A DNA stretch of 64,000 bases from Microbacteriaceae bacterium PS02070 (GTDB lineage: Bacteria > Actinomycetota > Actinomycetes > Actinomycetales > Microbacteriaceae), in assembly GCA_029959865.1 (NCBI GenBank), contig JASCPE010000001.1, forward strand, positions 558,001 to 622,000, read 5' to 3'. The notes below the pieces were generated by a model. That model was given only the letters and a program-made list of their open reading frames with translations, ran no database searches and was not told the origin of the DNA. Numbering within the stretch: the stretch's first letter is position 1; each line of letters begins with the position of its first letter. Shown here piece by piece: positions 28,130-36,874 of this stretch. The position numbers and the translations under genes are program-made.

Positions 28130-28558
28130 TCAGAAGGCCTCGGAGTCCCTCGCGAAGCTGAGAGCCGTATCGACGAGCTTGACGCGTGTGAGGTCGTCTA
28201 CCTCGCCGATCGGGAACCACGCAGCTTCGTCAGTGGACCCATCGAGCTCGTTGCGAAGATCACCGCCGACGATGTGCCCGCGATAAACGATTCGCAGGGC
28301 CTGCATGGGAACGGTGGCGCCACTGAGGCGGTGAGTCACCGGAATGACTGCCGAATCGACGCCGAGGATGCCGTCGAGTTCGACGTCGTAGCCGGTTTCC
28401 TCTCGCACCTCGCGACGCGCCGCGTCCGCAGGATGCTCTCCCGGCTCGAGACCGCCCCCGGGCATGGTCCATGCCGGGCGAGAACCCTGATTCCAGTGCG
28501 CGAGAAGGAGACGCCCCTCTTCGATCACGACAACGTAGGCGGCAACTCTCAGATCCAT
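28130..28558 (-). CDS. NUDIX hydrolase
   Basis: 142-aa protein with a complete Nudix box: GGLEPGEHPADAARREVREE followed by TGY, at about 35-57, which binds the metal and hydrolyses nucleoside-diphosphate-linked substrates. The start VAAYVVVIEEGRLLLAHW and the PAWTMPGGGLEPGE entry are standard. Substrate unknown. Convergent with the alkD remnant. Confidence 0.93.
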   Translation of the reverse strand: MDLRVAAYVVVIEEGRLLLAHWNQGSRPAWTMPGGGLEPGEHPADAARREVREETGYDVELDGILGVDSAVIPVTHRLSGATVPMQALRIVYRGHIVGGDLRNELDGSTDEAAWFPIGEVDDLTRVKLVDTALSFARDSEAF

Positions 28559-28674
28559 CTCGCCACGATAGCTGTCTCTTGCAACGGCGCAGCAACCCGA
28601 CTTCCGCCCGATGACGGAGCGCGCCGCGCGTTGGCTTCGGGAGCGAACCGATCGCCCGCGCCGAGCGCAGTGAG

Positions 28675-29004
28675 TCAGGCCAGGCCGACGACCGCGGCGA
28701 GCGCAGTACTCCGCGACGCCGCCCCGCCGAGTTGGCCAAGGATGAAGAGTCCTGCGATGACGACCAGGATGATCCCGAAGACAAGAAGCCCCGTCCCGGC
28801 CTTGGGCTTGATGGTCTCGCCGGTCTGCTGATCGATGACGGGGGCACCCGGGGCGGTCTGGCTCGCCCAGTACTCGTACCGTTGGCGCGCTTGGGTCTTC
28901 TTCTTGTTCGCAAGGACGATGAGGACGATACCGAGCGCGAGGGGCACGACGATGATCAGGAAGACGCCCAGGAGAGCGCCAAAGATCTCTGCGGAGTTCA
29001 CCAT
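28675..29004 (-). CDS. Small two-helix membrane protein
   Basis: 109-aa protein from ATG 29004. Helix 1 at about 7-32 (ALLGVFLIIVVPLALGIVLI), a basic loop KKKTQARQRYEYWASQ, then PVIDQQTGETIKPKAG and helix 2 at about 76-96. The topology and the short linker resemble uncharacterised actinobacterial membrane proteins; no function assigned. A longer reading from 29046 is possible but has no better start signal. Confidence 0.7.
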   Translation of the reverse strand: MVNSAEIFGALLGVFLIIVVPLALGIVLIVLANKKKTQARQRYEYWASQTAPGAPVIDQQTGETIKPKAGTGLLVFGIILVVIAGLFILGQLGGAASRSTALAAVVGLA

Positions 29005-29096
29005 GACACCAGCATAGGCACGCAGCTCCAGCGGTTCGATCTTCACCGCAGATCAGGTGCCAGAACCCAGTTACGCGTCGAGTCTGGGAAGGTGGC

Positions 29097-29127
29097 TTGA
29101 CATTAACGCTACGTCAACCTTTAGCGT
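29097..29127 (+). promoter_or_regulatory. MerR-type promoter/operator of the TipA gene
   Basis: TTGACA (29097-29102) and TAGCGT (29122-29127) are 19 bp apart, the long spacing typical of MerR-activated promoters. The spacer holds an inverted repeat, ACGCTA-N10-TAGCGT. The downstream TipA-type gene starts at 29179, so autoactivation is likely. Confidence 0.65.
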
Positions 29128-29178
29128 GATGACATCGCACCGTACGGGTGCGGTCACGGACACGGAATCGGCAGCGAC

Positions 29179-29985
29179 ATGGAGTACTCGATCCAAGAGG
29201 TGGCCCGGGCCGCGGGAACCACCTCGCGCACGCTACGGCACTACGACGATGTCGGGCTTATCCCGCCCAGTCGTATCGGCCGTAACGGGTATCGCTACTA
29301 CGACAACGCCGCCCTGATCCGGCTCCAGCGGGTGCTCCTCCTCCGGCAGCTCGGTCTTGGGCTCGATGCGATCCGCGACGTCCTGACCACACAGGACGCG
29401 GGACCCACGATCGAAGCGCGTGTGTTGAGCGAGCACCTCGAGATCCTGCGGGAAGAGCAGCGCCGACTCGCGGCCCAAATCGGATCCGTGGAACGAACAA
29501 TTGCCGCGCTCACCACAGCGGACGCGGAGAGAGAAGGAAGGAACCTCATGACGGAGAACATCTTTGATGGCTTTGACCACATGCAGCACCGGGAGGAGGT
29601 CGAACGGCGCTGGGGCAAGAGCGCGTCTGAGAAGAGCGACCAGTGGTGGCGCGAGCTCAGCACCGCAGACCGGAGACACTGGTCCAGCGTCGCGCATCAG
29701 CTCACCCGCGACTGGGCCCGCGCGGCGAGAGATGGCGAAGACCCAGCCTCCCCCGTCGCGCACGAGTTGGCACAGCGGCAAGTCGCGTGGCTTCGTTCGG
29801 TACCCGGGACTCCGGCGCACGAGGACGACGGCCTGGTCGGCTACCTGCTCGGCCTCGGCGATCTCTATGTCGCCGATGAGCGCTTCGCCGCGAACTACGG
29901 CGGAGTCGAAGGCGCGACGTTCGTGCGCGACGCGCTCCGGCACTATGTCGAGAGCACGCTAGGCCACCCAGGCCCGCGGGCTTGA
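29179..29985 (+). CDS. TipA-family MerR regulator with TipAS drug-binding domain
   Basis: 268-aa regulator. N-terminal MerR helix-turn-helix (about 2-70: YSIQEVARAAGTTSRTLRHY), a dimerisation coiled coil (about 75-115) and a C-terminal TipAS-like domain (about 125-265: FDGFDHMQHREEVERRWG). TipAS domains bind thiopeptide or other hydrophobic antibiotics and activate the regulator's own promoter. An internal ATG at 29548 could produce the drug-binding domain alone, as in Streptomyces tipA (inference). Confidence 0.9.
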   Translation: MEYSIQEVARAAGTTSRTLRHYDDVGLIPPSRIGRNGYRYYDNAALIRLQRVLLLRQLGLGLDAIRDVLTTQDAGPTIEARVLSEHLEILREEQRRLAAQIGSVERTIAALTTADAEREGRNLMTENIFDGFDHMQHREEVERRWGKSASEKSDQWWRELSTADRRHWSSVAHQLTRDWARAARDGEDPASPVAHELAQRQVAWLRSVPGTPAHEDDGLVGYLLGLGDLYVADERFAANYGGVEGATFVRDALRHYVESTLGHPGPRA

Positions 29986-30173
29986 TCGCTTGCACGGAAT
30001 GGGCGGTATCGGAGAGCGACCGTCTGTGTGTTCCCATAGAGTGCAAACACGTCGTGAGGCGTTCGGTAGTGGGGCTTGCCGAAACCAACCGCAGCGAGTG
30101 CTGCCAACAGTCCCTGTCTCGACCTGAAGGGCGCCCTTCGCGTGCCCGTCTTCATGAGATAGGAGAACTGAGC

Positions 30174-30614
30174 GTGGCACGTGACGTGTTTGACCGCGAC
30201 CGGACAGCGCGACGCAGGCGAGGCTGCCCGCCCGTCTTGCTCGTGGGAGCAGGCGGAATGATCGGCACCACTGCTCGCTACCTATTGAGCTCTGCAATTC
30301 CTGATCTCGACGGCGTCCCGATCGGCATCCTCCTCATCAACGTCTCCGGAGCGTTCCTCCTCGGCTTCTTCCTCGAAGCGTTGGACCGGCGCGGTCCAGC
30401 CACCGACGCTCGACGGAAGCTCCGATTGTTCGTGGGCACGGGAATCATCGGCGGCTACACCACCTATGGCACCCTGGTGATGGGTGTGGTTCTCTTGCTC
30501 CACGAAGGCCATACGCTCACAGCGTTGTCCTACGCGACGGGCACCGTTGTGCTCGGCGTTGCCGGCGCTCTCGGCGGTACTGCGCTGGGCCGACTGCTGG
30601 AGAAGCGCTCGTGA
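30174..30614 (+). CDS. crcB: Fluoride channel protein CrcB/Fluc, subunit 1
   Basis: 146-aa protein from GTG 30174, behind AGGAGA at 30161. A basic N-terminus (VFDRDRTARRRRG) precedes four transmembrane helices. Fluc motifs: GGMIGTTARYLL, LLINVSGAFLLGF (the Asn of the pore) and TGIIGGYTTYGTLV (conserved Gly-x-x-Gly-Tyr-Thr-Thr-phi). Exports fluoride. The second crcB overlaps its stop by 4 bp, so the pair may form a heterodimeric dual-topology channel. Confidence 0.92.
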   Translation: MARDVFDRDRTARRRRGCPPVLLVGAGGMIGTTARYLLSSAIPDLDGVPIGILLINVSGAFLLGFFLEALDRRGPATDARRKLRLFVGTGIIGGYTTYGTLVMGVVLLLHEGHTLTALSYATGTVVLGVAGALGGTALGRLLEKRS

Positions 30615-30973
30615 ACCTTCTCGGCGTCTTGGCGGTCGCTATCGCTGGCGGCATCGGTTCGATGCTCCGCTACCTTGTGGACAATTCGATCCCGGCGCGG
30701 GTGCGAGAACGGTTCCCGTGGGGAACGGCGTTGGTGAACGTCACCGGGTCTTTCATCCTCGGAGTGGTCATCGGATCGATCAGCGAGACCTTGCCCACCT
30801 TCTGGGGCGATGTGATCGGCGTGGGTCTCCTTGGCGGGTATACCACCTTCAGTACAGTCAGCCTGGACACTGTCCGACTTGCGCTCAAGCGTCGGCGTTG
30901 GGCAGCCGCGCTCAACGGAATCGGGACCCTCATCGTGTGCGTGATCGTCGCGTTGCTGGGGTTTGCTCTGTGA
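30611..30973 (+). CDS. crcB: Fluoride channel protein CrcB/Fluc, subunit 2
   Basis: 120-aa protein, GTG 30611 overlapping the first crcB. Four transmembrane helices with GGIGSMLRYLVD, ALVNVTGSFILG (pore Asn) and GLLGGYTTFSTVSLD. The absence of the basic N-terminal extension of the first subunit is consistent with opposite membrane orientation in a heterodimer, as in other paired Fluc genes. No fluoride riboswitch is visible upstream of the pair. Confidence 0.92.
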   Translation: MNLLGVLAVAIAGGIGSMLRYLVDNSIPARVRERFPWGTALVNVTGSFILGVVIGSISETLPTFWGDVIGVGLLGGYTTFSTVSLDTVRLALKRRRWAAALNGIGTLIVCVIVALLGFAL

Positions 30974-31024
30974 TGGCCCATATCCCTCTGGCAAGCTCTG
31001 AGCCAGAACGGCGGGAGGTTGCCG

Positions 31025-31309
31025 ATGGACCGAGCTGAGCTGAAGAGGATTGCGACGCAAGACGGCCTGGTGGGCGCGCTTTTCCTCGATGAAGGTCCGC
31101 TCCGTGAGCACTCGGTGGTGTTTCACCCGCGCGAGGCGGACTGGGCGGTCTACCTGACCGACGAACGCGCAAGTGTCCTCGGGACGACGCTGCGTGTATT
31201 CGCCGACGAGCCCGACGCTCTGGAGTACATGCTGCACAAGCTCCGGCAGGGTGCACAGGCGGAACTGGCGATGGAGCGGCTACGTCGGCGCAGCCGAGGC
31301 CAGATCTGA
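31025..31309 (+). CDS. Small hypothetical protein
   Basis: 94-aa acidic/charged soluble protein from ATG 31025, with GGGAGG at 31013-31018. It contains VVFHPREADWAVYLTDERAS and a basic C-terminal helix (MERLRRRSRGQI). No recognised family. It follows the crcB pair by about 50 bp and may share its transcript. Confidence 0.65.
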   Translation: MDRAELKRIATQDGLVGALFLDEGPLREHSVVFHPREADWAVYLTDERASVLGTTLRVFADEPDALEYMLHKLRQGAQAELAMERLRRRSRGQI

Positions 31310-31382
31310 CGATGGTGCCGGTACTGCCGTTCGTCTAGGCGGTGCCCCAGACCTGGGAAAGTGCCGTGCTACGGTTGACGAG

Positions 31383-31401
31383 TTTGGTATGCCTTACCTT
31401 A
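31383..31401 (+). promoter_or_regulatory. DtxR/IdeR iron box
   Basis: The 19-bp site TTTGGTATGCCTTACCTTA agrees with the DtxR/IdeR consensus TWAGGTWAGSCTWACCTWA at 17 of 19 positions (degenerate positions counted as matches). It lies 61 bp before the siderophore-binding lipoprotein gene, so that operon is probably repressed by iron. Confidence 0.8.
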
Positions 31402-31461
31402 GCTTCGCCGGTGGCTTTCTTGGCCCCGCGAGCCAACTCGTCCCCTACCGAGAGGAAAGCA

Positions 31462-32463
31462 ATGTTCGTACGTCGCTCCATCGCGGCGGTCTCCATTGCC
31501 GCCGCGTCTGTCCTCGTTCTCGCCGGCTGCGGCGGAACGTCTGAGCCCACGAGCTCCGAGTCCGGAGCCCCGGCCGAGGAGAGCTACTACCCCATCACCG
31601 TCACTGACCTGTCGGGTGAGGAAGTCACCGTCGAAAGCGCCGACCGCGTCGGCGTCACCGACAACCGCTTCTTCCAGCTCGCCGCCGACTGGGATCTCCC
31701 CGTCGTCGTGGCTCCGCGTGCACTGATGAGCCCCAACAACCCCCTGAAGGAAGACGAGGACATCCTCGACACGGGCAGCCACAACGAGCCGAACTTCGAG
31801 CAGTTCGTGGCTGCTGACCCGGACGTCATCATCAACGGGTACCGCTACGGCTCGGAGACCGGCGACAGCGTCCGCGAGGCAGCACCTGATGCGGCATTCG
31901 TCTCGATGGACGGCCCCGAAGAGCAGAGCGTCGATGAGTACGTCACCCAGAGCATCACGCTCATGGGCGAGATCTTCAACAAGGCCGATGAGGCGCAGAC
32001 GATCATCGATGACTTCCACGCGTCGATCGACACCGCGAAGGAAGCGTACGACCCCTCCCTCACGGTGATGGGTCTTGTGACCTCGGGCGGGGAGATCAAC
32101 TACTCCAACCCTGTCGACGGTCGTGGCGCGAGCATCTTCTTCGACCTGCTCGACCTCACCCCGGCTCTCGACACCGAGGGTTCGACGGATCACACGGGTG
32201 ACAGTGTTTCGCTCGAAGCGCTCGCAGAGGCCGACCCGGACTACATCATCGTGCTCGACCGTGATGCCGCTGTCGCGTCGGACAGTGGCGAGAGCGCTCC
32301 TGCCCTCGAGCTCATCACGAGCTCGCCCTCCCTCGCGGAAGTGACCGCAGTCAAGAACGATGCGATCTACGTCATGCCCGCCGACTACTACCTGACGGAA
32401 GACGTCTTCGCCTACACCGCCGTGCTCGACGGTCTGACGGACCTCTTCTCCTCCGGACAGTAA
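31462..32463 (+). CDS. Iron-siderophore ABC transporter substrate-binding lipoprotein
   Basis: 333-aa FepB/FhuD-type binding protein. Signal peptide with lipobox VLAGC (Cys23) and a Ser/Glu-rich linker. The periplasmic-binding-protein fold begins YPITVTDLSGEEVTVESADR, and the C-terminal lobe ends with YVMPADYYLTEDVF. ATG 31462 has GAGGAAA upstream. A terminator-like hairpin follows, and two permeases and an ATPase come after it: a complete siderophore importer, iron-regulated through the DtxR box. Confidence 0.9.
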   Translation: MFVRRSIAAVSIAAASVLVLAGCGGTSEPTSSESGAPAEESYYPITVTDLSGEEVTVESADRVGVTDNRFFQLAADWDLPVVVAPRALMSPNNPLKEDEDILDTGSHNEPNFEQFVAADPDVIINGYRYGSETGDSVREAAPDAAFVSMDGPEEQSVDEYVTQSITLMGEIFNKADEAQTIIDDFHASIDTAKEAYDPSLTVMGLVTSGGEINYSNPVDGRGASIFFDLLDLTPALDTEGSTDHTGDSVSLEALAEADPDYIIVLDRDAAVASDSGESAPALELITSSPSLAEVTAVKNDAIYVMPADYYLTEDVFAYTAVLDGLTDLFSSGQ

Positions 32464-32470
32464 GACACCT

Positions 32471-32519
32471 CGTGTTGTCGCTGCGGCGTTCTTCGGGCGT
32501 CGCAGCGACAACACGTTTT
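32471..32519 (+). terminator. Rho-independent terminator inside the siderophore operon
   Basis: A perfect 15-bp GC-rich stem (32471-32485 with 32501-32515, arm CGTGTTGTCGCTGCG) is followed by TTTT (32516-32519). It lies between the binding-protein gene and the first permease gene, so partial termination would make more binding protein than permease. Confidence 0.85.
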
Positions 32520-32535
32520 CTGGAGATCACCCCTC

Positions 32536-33570
32536 GTGTCTGAATCCCCTGAAACACCTCGTCGCGTCACGAACATTGACGCGATATCGGCGCCGGCGCA
32601 GCGCACCTCGCGGTCGTCGCGTCGCTTCTGGCCGCTCGCCATCGCGATCGTCCTCACCCTCGGTCTCATCCTGCTCTCCGTATTCACGGGAGTCGCAGAC
32701 ATCACCGACACCACCGGGCGCGGTCACGAATTCCTGTGGATCACACGCATTCCGCGCACGTCTGCCCTCGTTCTTGCGGGCGCGAGCATGGCGATGGCCG
32801 GACTCATCATGCAGTTGATGTCTCAGAACCGTTTCGTCGAACCCACCACAGTGGGCACGACCGAGTGGGCGGGCCTTGGCCTCCTCGTGACCTACATCCT
32901 GCTTCCGGGCTCCTCCGTCTTCGCGAAGATGATCGTCGCGATCGTGTTCGCCTTCTTCGGCACGCTCGTCTTCTTCGCGTTCCTGCGTCGAGTGACCCTT
33001 AAGTCGTCGCTCATCGTTCCGATCGTCGGCATCATGCTCGGCGCCGTCGTCGGTGCCGTGACCACCTTCCTGGCCGTTGAGTTCAATCTCCTCCAGGTGC
33101 TCGGCGGTTGGTTCATGGGTCGCTTCACGGGAATCGAGGCCGGGCGCTACGAGCTCCTCTGGATCGTTGCGTTCGTGGCTGTCATCGTCTTCATCGTGGC
33201 CGACCGATTCACCGTCGCCGGGCTCGGCAAAGAGGTCGCGACGAACGTGGGCCTGAACTACGAACGGGTCGTTCTCCTCGGCGTCGGACTGGTGTCGCTG
33301 ACCACCGGTGTCGTCACCGTGATCGTCGGATCGCTTCCGTTCATCGGCCTCATCGTCCCCAACCTGGTCTCGATGATTCGTGGCGATGACCTCCGAAGCA
33401 ACCTGCCCTGGGTCTTCCTCGCCGGAATCTGGATAGTGACGGTCTGCGACCTCATCGGGCGCACGATCATCATGCCGTTCGAGATCCCGATCTCACTCAT
33501 CCTCGGCGTCGTCGGCGCTGCGGTCTTCATTTTCCTTCTCCTGCGAATCAGGAGGCCCCGTGTCAGCTGA
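32536..33570 (+). CDS. Siderophore ABC transporter permease (FecCD family), 1
   Basis: 344-aa permease with about 9-10 transmembrane helices after a 30-residue charged N-terminus. FecCD marks: RIPRTSALVLAGASMAMAGL near the first helices and GSLPFIGLIVPNLVSMI near the C-terminus (the ATPase coupling helix region). GTG start 32536, TGGAG upstream. Its stop overlaps the second permease gene by 11 bp. Pairs with it to form a heterodimeric channel. Confidence 0.92.
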   Translation: MSESPETPRRVTNIDAISAPAQRTSRSSRRFWPLAIAIVLTLGLILLSVFTGVADITDTTGRGHEFLWITRIPRTSALVLAGASMAMAGLIMQLMSQNRFVEPTTVGTTEWAGLGLLVTYILLPGSSVFAKMIVAIVFAFFGTLVFFAFLRRVTLKSSLIVPIVGIMLGAVVGAVTTFLAVEFNLLQVLGGWFMGRFTGIEAGRYELLWIVAFVAVIVFIVADRFTVAGLGKEVATNVGLNYERVVLLGVGLVSLTTGVVTVIVGSLPFIGLIVPNLVSMIRGDDLRSNLPWVFLAGIWIVTVCDLIGRTIIMPFEIPISLILGVVGAAVFIFLLLRIRRPRVS

Positions 33571-34588
33571 CACCCTCGCCCACACCGACCGGCGCGTCGG
33601 ACCCTACGCCTCCCCCGCGCACCGACGGCGCTACATCGCGACCGTCATCGGTCTCACGATCCTCGCCGTGACCATCGTGGCGCTCCTGATGTCGTGGGAT
33701 AACCCGTACGAGATCTTCAGCGAACGGTGGTGGCGGATCTCGACGATGCGCAGCTCGGCGTTGATCGTGATCGCCTTGGTCACGTTCTGCCAGGCGTTTG
33801 CGACGGTCGCGTTCCAGACCGTGACGCAGAACCGCATCATTACGCCGTCGATCATGGGGTTCGAGTCGCTCTACATCCTGATCCAGACCTCGATCGTCTT
33901 CTTCTTCGGTGTGCAGGGGATGGTGTCGCTGAGCCCGCTGACCCGGTTCCTGCTCCAGAGCGGCATGATGGTGCTCTTCGCCGTGCTCCTCTACTCGTGG
34001 CTCCTATCGGGACGCTTCGGAAACCTGCACATCATGTTGCTTGTCGGCATCATCCTCGGTGGAGGAATGGGCGCGCTCTCCACGTTCATGCAGCAGATGC
34101 TCGACCCGAGTGAGTTCGATGTGCTCGCCGCGCGACTCTTCGGCAACATCGGAAAGGCGAACACCGACTTCTTGTGGCTTGTGATTCCGATCTGCGCGGT
34201 TGCGGGGGCCCTCATCTGGCTGATGTCACGCCGACTCAACCTTGTCGCCCTGGGAAGCGAGGTCAGCACCAATCTTGGGCTGCACCACAAGCGTCAGGTG
34301 ATGCTCACCCTCACCCTCGTCTCGGTCCTCATGGCGATGAGCACCTCGCTCATCGGCCCGATGACCTTCCTCGGATTCTTGGTCGCGACGCTCGCGTACT
34401 CCGTCACCGATACGTACGACCATCGTCGTGTGCTCCCTGTGGCCTGGCTGCTCGGGTTCGTTGTGTTGGGGGGCGCGTACTTCCTCCTGCGCCACGTCCT
34501 GAAAATGGTCGATACCGTCACGGTCATCGTCGAACTCGTCGGAGGGCTCGTTTTCCTCGCCGTCATCCTGAGAAAGGGACGCTTATGA
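33560..34588 (+). CDS. Siderophore ABC transporter permease (FecCD family), 2
   Basis: 342-aa FecCD-family permease. The N-terminal RRYIATVIGLTILAVTIVAL helix, LITFCQ-like helix regions and GPMTFLGFLVATLAYSVT coupling segment match the family. GTG start 33560 overlapping the first permease; its stop overlaps the ATPase gene by 4 bp. Confidence 0.92.
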   Translation: MSADTLAHTDRRVGPYASPAHRRRYIATVIGLTILAVTIVALLMSWDNPYEIFSERWWRISTMRSSALIVIALVTFCQAFATVAFQTVTQNRIITPSIMGFESLYILIQTSIVFFFGVQGMVSLSPLTRFLLQSGMMVLFAVLLYSWLLSGRFGNLHIMLLVGIILGGGMGALSTFMQQMLDPSEFDVLAARLFGNIGKANTDFLWLVIPICAVAGALIWLMSRRLNLVALGSEVSTNLGLHHKRQVMLTLTLVSVLMAMSTSLIGPMTFLGFLVATLAYSVTDTYDHRRVLPVAWLLGFVVLGGAYFLLRHVLKMVDTVTVIVELVGGLVFLAVILRKGRL

Positions 34589-35358
34589 TCCGACTGGCAG
34601 GCGTGTCGAAGCGCTACAGCTCCGACGTGGAGATCGGCCCGATCACGATCGACATCCCCGCCGGCGGCATCGTGTCGTTGGTCGGACCGAACGGCGCGGG
34701 AAAGTCGACGATCCTCACCATTATGGGGCGACTCCTTGCCCCCGACGCAGGGACGGTGGAGATCGGGGGGCTTGATGTCCACACGGCAGCCTCGCAGGCG
34801 ATTGCGCGCACGGTGTCGATCCTGCGACAGGAGAATCACTTCGTCACGCGTCTGACTGTCCGCCAGCTCGTCAGCTTCGGCCGCTACCCGTACAGCGGCG
34901 GAAGGCTCACGCAGGAGGATGAAGACAAGATCTCCGAAGCGATCGACTTCCTCGATCTGACCGATCTTGAGCAGCGCTTCCTCGATCAGCTCTCGGGCGG
35001 TCAGCGTCAGCGCGCGTACGTGGCGATGGTCCTCGCTCAAGACACCGATTATCTTCTCCTGGACGAGCCGCTGAACAACCTCGATGCACAGCACTCCGTG
35101 CAGATGATGGGGCAACTGAGGCGCGCCGCGGATGAACTGGGACGCACCGTCGTGATCGTGCTGCACGACATCAACTTCGCGGCCGCCTACAGCGACCACA
35201 TCATCGCGATGGAGGACGGCAAGATCGTCGAGCACGGGACCCCCGAGCAGATCATTCGCGATGACGTCTTGACGCGTGTCTTCCACACACCGGTCAAGGT
35301 CGTCGATGGCCCCGCCGGCCCCTTCGCGATCTACCACCGCACCGTCCCGGCCGAGTAG
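34585..35358 (+). CDS. Siderophore ABC transporter ATP-binding protein (FepC/FhuC type)
   Basis: 257-aa ATPase. Walker A GPNGAGKS (34-41), signature LSGGQRQR, Walker B YLLLDEPLNNLD and switch His in VIVLHDINFA, all typical of FepC/FhuC importers. ATG 34585 overlaps the second permease. Last gene of the DtxR-box operon. Confidence 0.95.
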   Translation: MIRLAGVSKRYSSDVEIGPITIDIPAGGIVSLVGPNGAGKSTILTIMGRLLAPDAGTVEIGGLDVHTAASQAIARTVSILRQENHFVTRLTVRQLVSFGRYPYSGGRLTQEDEDKISEAIDFLDLTDLEQRFLDQLSGGQRQRAYVAMVLAQDTDYLLLDEPLNNLDAQHSVQMMGQLRRAADELGRTVVIVLHDINFAAAYSDHIIAMEDGKIVEHGTPEQIIRDDVLTRVFHTPVKVVDGPAGPFAIYHRTVPAE

Positions 35359-35501
35359 CCGACGCAGCCGACCAGGCCGCGACGCTCGTCCGCGCGGGGC
35401 ACGGAGTCCTCTAGGGCTCGGCGCCCTTAGCGGAGCTGTAGGGTGGGCGCCGGTAAGACGGTCCTTCTCCGGGGCACGTTTCAGCGTGCGAAGATGACGG
35501 C

Positions 35502-35909
35502 ATGCCGAGCTGTGTGCAATTGATCCGCGCCCCGAACCTGTCTGACGTCGCCGAGTATGCCTACGCGGCGACGGCGCCGGCGGATGCCCGCCTGATCTTT
35601 CTGGCGGGGTCGTGCCCACTTGACGAGAAAGGTCGAACGGTCGCGGTCGGAGACTACGCCCGGCAAGCGGGTGCGTGCATCGAGACGATGAAGGCCGCGT
35701 TGGCCGCGGCGGGCGCGGGACTTGAGGACGTGATCAGCACGCGCGTCCTGGTTGCATCGTCACGACAAGCTGATCTTGTTGCCGCGTGGGAAGCGGTGCG
35801 TGACGCCTTCGGAGATCACGACGTGCCAAGCACGTTGATGGGTGTGACTGTGCTGGGCTATGACGACCAGCTCGTCGAGCTGGAGGCCGTCGCCGCTGTC
35901 GTGGACTGA
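35502..35909 (+). CDS. RidA (YjgF/YER057c/UK114) family protein
   Basis: 135-aa trimeric enamine/imine deaminase family member. LIFLAGSCPLDEKGRTVAVG is the RidA-type entry, with QAGACIETMKAALAAAGAGL as the helix. The position of the catalytic Arg is held by STRVLVA. The usual C-terminal Pro-x-Arg-x-x-x-E signature is replaced by GYDDQLVELEAVA, so it may belong to a divergent subgroup. Clears reactive enamines from PLP enzymes in relatives. Monocistronic. Confidence 0.82.
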   Translation: MPSCVQLIRAPNLSDVAEYAYAATAPADARLIFLAGSCPLDEKGRTVAVGDYARQAGACIETMKAALAAAGAGLEDVISTRVLVASSRQADLVAAWEAVRDAFGDHDVPSTLMGVTVLGYDDQLVELEAVAAVVD

Positions 35910-35974
35910 GTGGACGGCGGGAACCCGACGGACGCGACCACCCGAGTCGCGGCTGGGGACGTCCGCGGTGCTCC

Positions 35975-36178
35975 GAACGGCAGTGGTGCTGACGACCCGG
36001 CGACGGGTGCTGGTTCGCCTTTGCGCCGGATGAGCCCTCCGCGCACGGAGTGGTAGATCTCGCCGGCGAGCGCGCCTCCGTCCGCGTCGACGGCGCGCAG
36101 TGTCATCACGCTCGGAAGCACTGAGGGCGCACGCGGAGACGGGACGATGTCGTCGCGGTATTGTTGTACTGCGTCCAA
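35975..36178 (-). pseudogene. Possible remnant of L-serine ammonia-lyase (SdaA)
   Basis: A minus-strand stretch of about 68 codons reads VMTLRAVDADGGALAGEIYH, then SVRGGL and a Pro-rich tail. This resembles the family's GMTFxAxDADG...YYSVGGGF segment at the end of the beta domain. The rest of the approximately 450-residue enzyme is missing. It fills the 305-bp gap between ridA and lipB, which holds no other gene. Only a partial match, hence low confidence. Confidence 0.4.
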
Positions 36179-36214
36179 TAACTCGAATCTTCCACGGCAT
36201 GATCAAGGAGCCGC

Positions 36215-36874
36215 ATGCTCGATATCATCCCGGTCGGCCTCGCCCCCGACTATGTCCCCTACCTCGATGGATGGGAACTGCAGCGTCGGATTCATGCCGA
36301 CGTCGTCTCGGGAGACCGCCCCGACACTCTGCTTCTGCTCGAGCACGAGGCGGTGTACACCGCCGGGCGTCGCACGCGCCCCGAGGATCTCCCGCGCGAC
36401 GGCAGTCCCGTGATCGACGTCGATCGCGGTGGACGCATCACCTGGCACGGCCCCGGCCAGCTCGTCGGCTACCCCATCGTGAGGCTGCCCGATCCGCGCG
36501 ATGTGGTCGGCTACGTGCGTGGGCTCGAGCGGCGGCTGATCGCCGCGCTGCACGGATTCGGTGTGCCGGGGCAGCAGGTCGAAGGGCGAAGCGGAGTGTG
36601 GATCGTCCGCCCGGGACTCCCCGATGCGAAGATCGCGGCGATCGGCGTCCGCGTCGCAGCCGGCGTGACGATGCACGGCTTCTCCCTCAACTGCGACAAC
36701 GACCTCGACGGATTCGGCGGGATCACCCCTTGCGGAATCAGCGATGCCGCGGTGACGACGATCAGCGCCGTCCTCGATCGCCCCGTCACGCCTCGTGATC
36801 TCCTCGGCGCCGTGTCCGCGGCGTTCGGGGCGGACACGGCATACGCTCCTATCCGGGCGGAGGCGGCCGCATGA
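36215..36874 (+). CDS. lipB: Lipoyl(octanoyl) transferase LipB
   Basis: 219-aa enzyme that moves octanoate from acyl carrier protein to the lipoyl domains of dehydrogenase complexes. Family motifs: YTAGRRT (48-54), [17 protein letters not shown] (71-87), catalytic Lys139 in AKIAAIGVR and Cys173 in PCGIS. ATG 36215; the stop overlaps the lipA start (ATGA). Confidence 0.95.
   Translation: MLDIIPVGLAPDYVPYLDGWELQRRIHADVVSGDRPDTLLLLEHEAVYTAGRRTRPEDLPRDGSPVIDVDRGGRITWHGPGQLVGYPIVRLPDPRDVVGYVRGLERRLIAALHGFGVPGQQVEGRSGVWIVRPGLPDAKIAAIGVRVAAGVTMHGFSLNCDNDLDGFGGITPCGISDAAVTTISAVLDRPVTPRDLLGAVSAAFGADTAYAPIRAEAAA

Noticed and set aside
29986..30173. Fluoride riboswitch upstream of the crcB pair
   Set aside because: The conserved segments are not present in the needed order.
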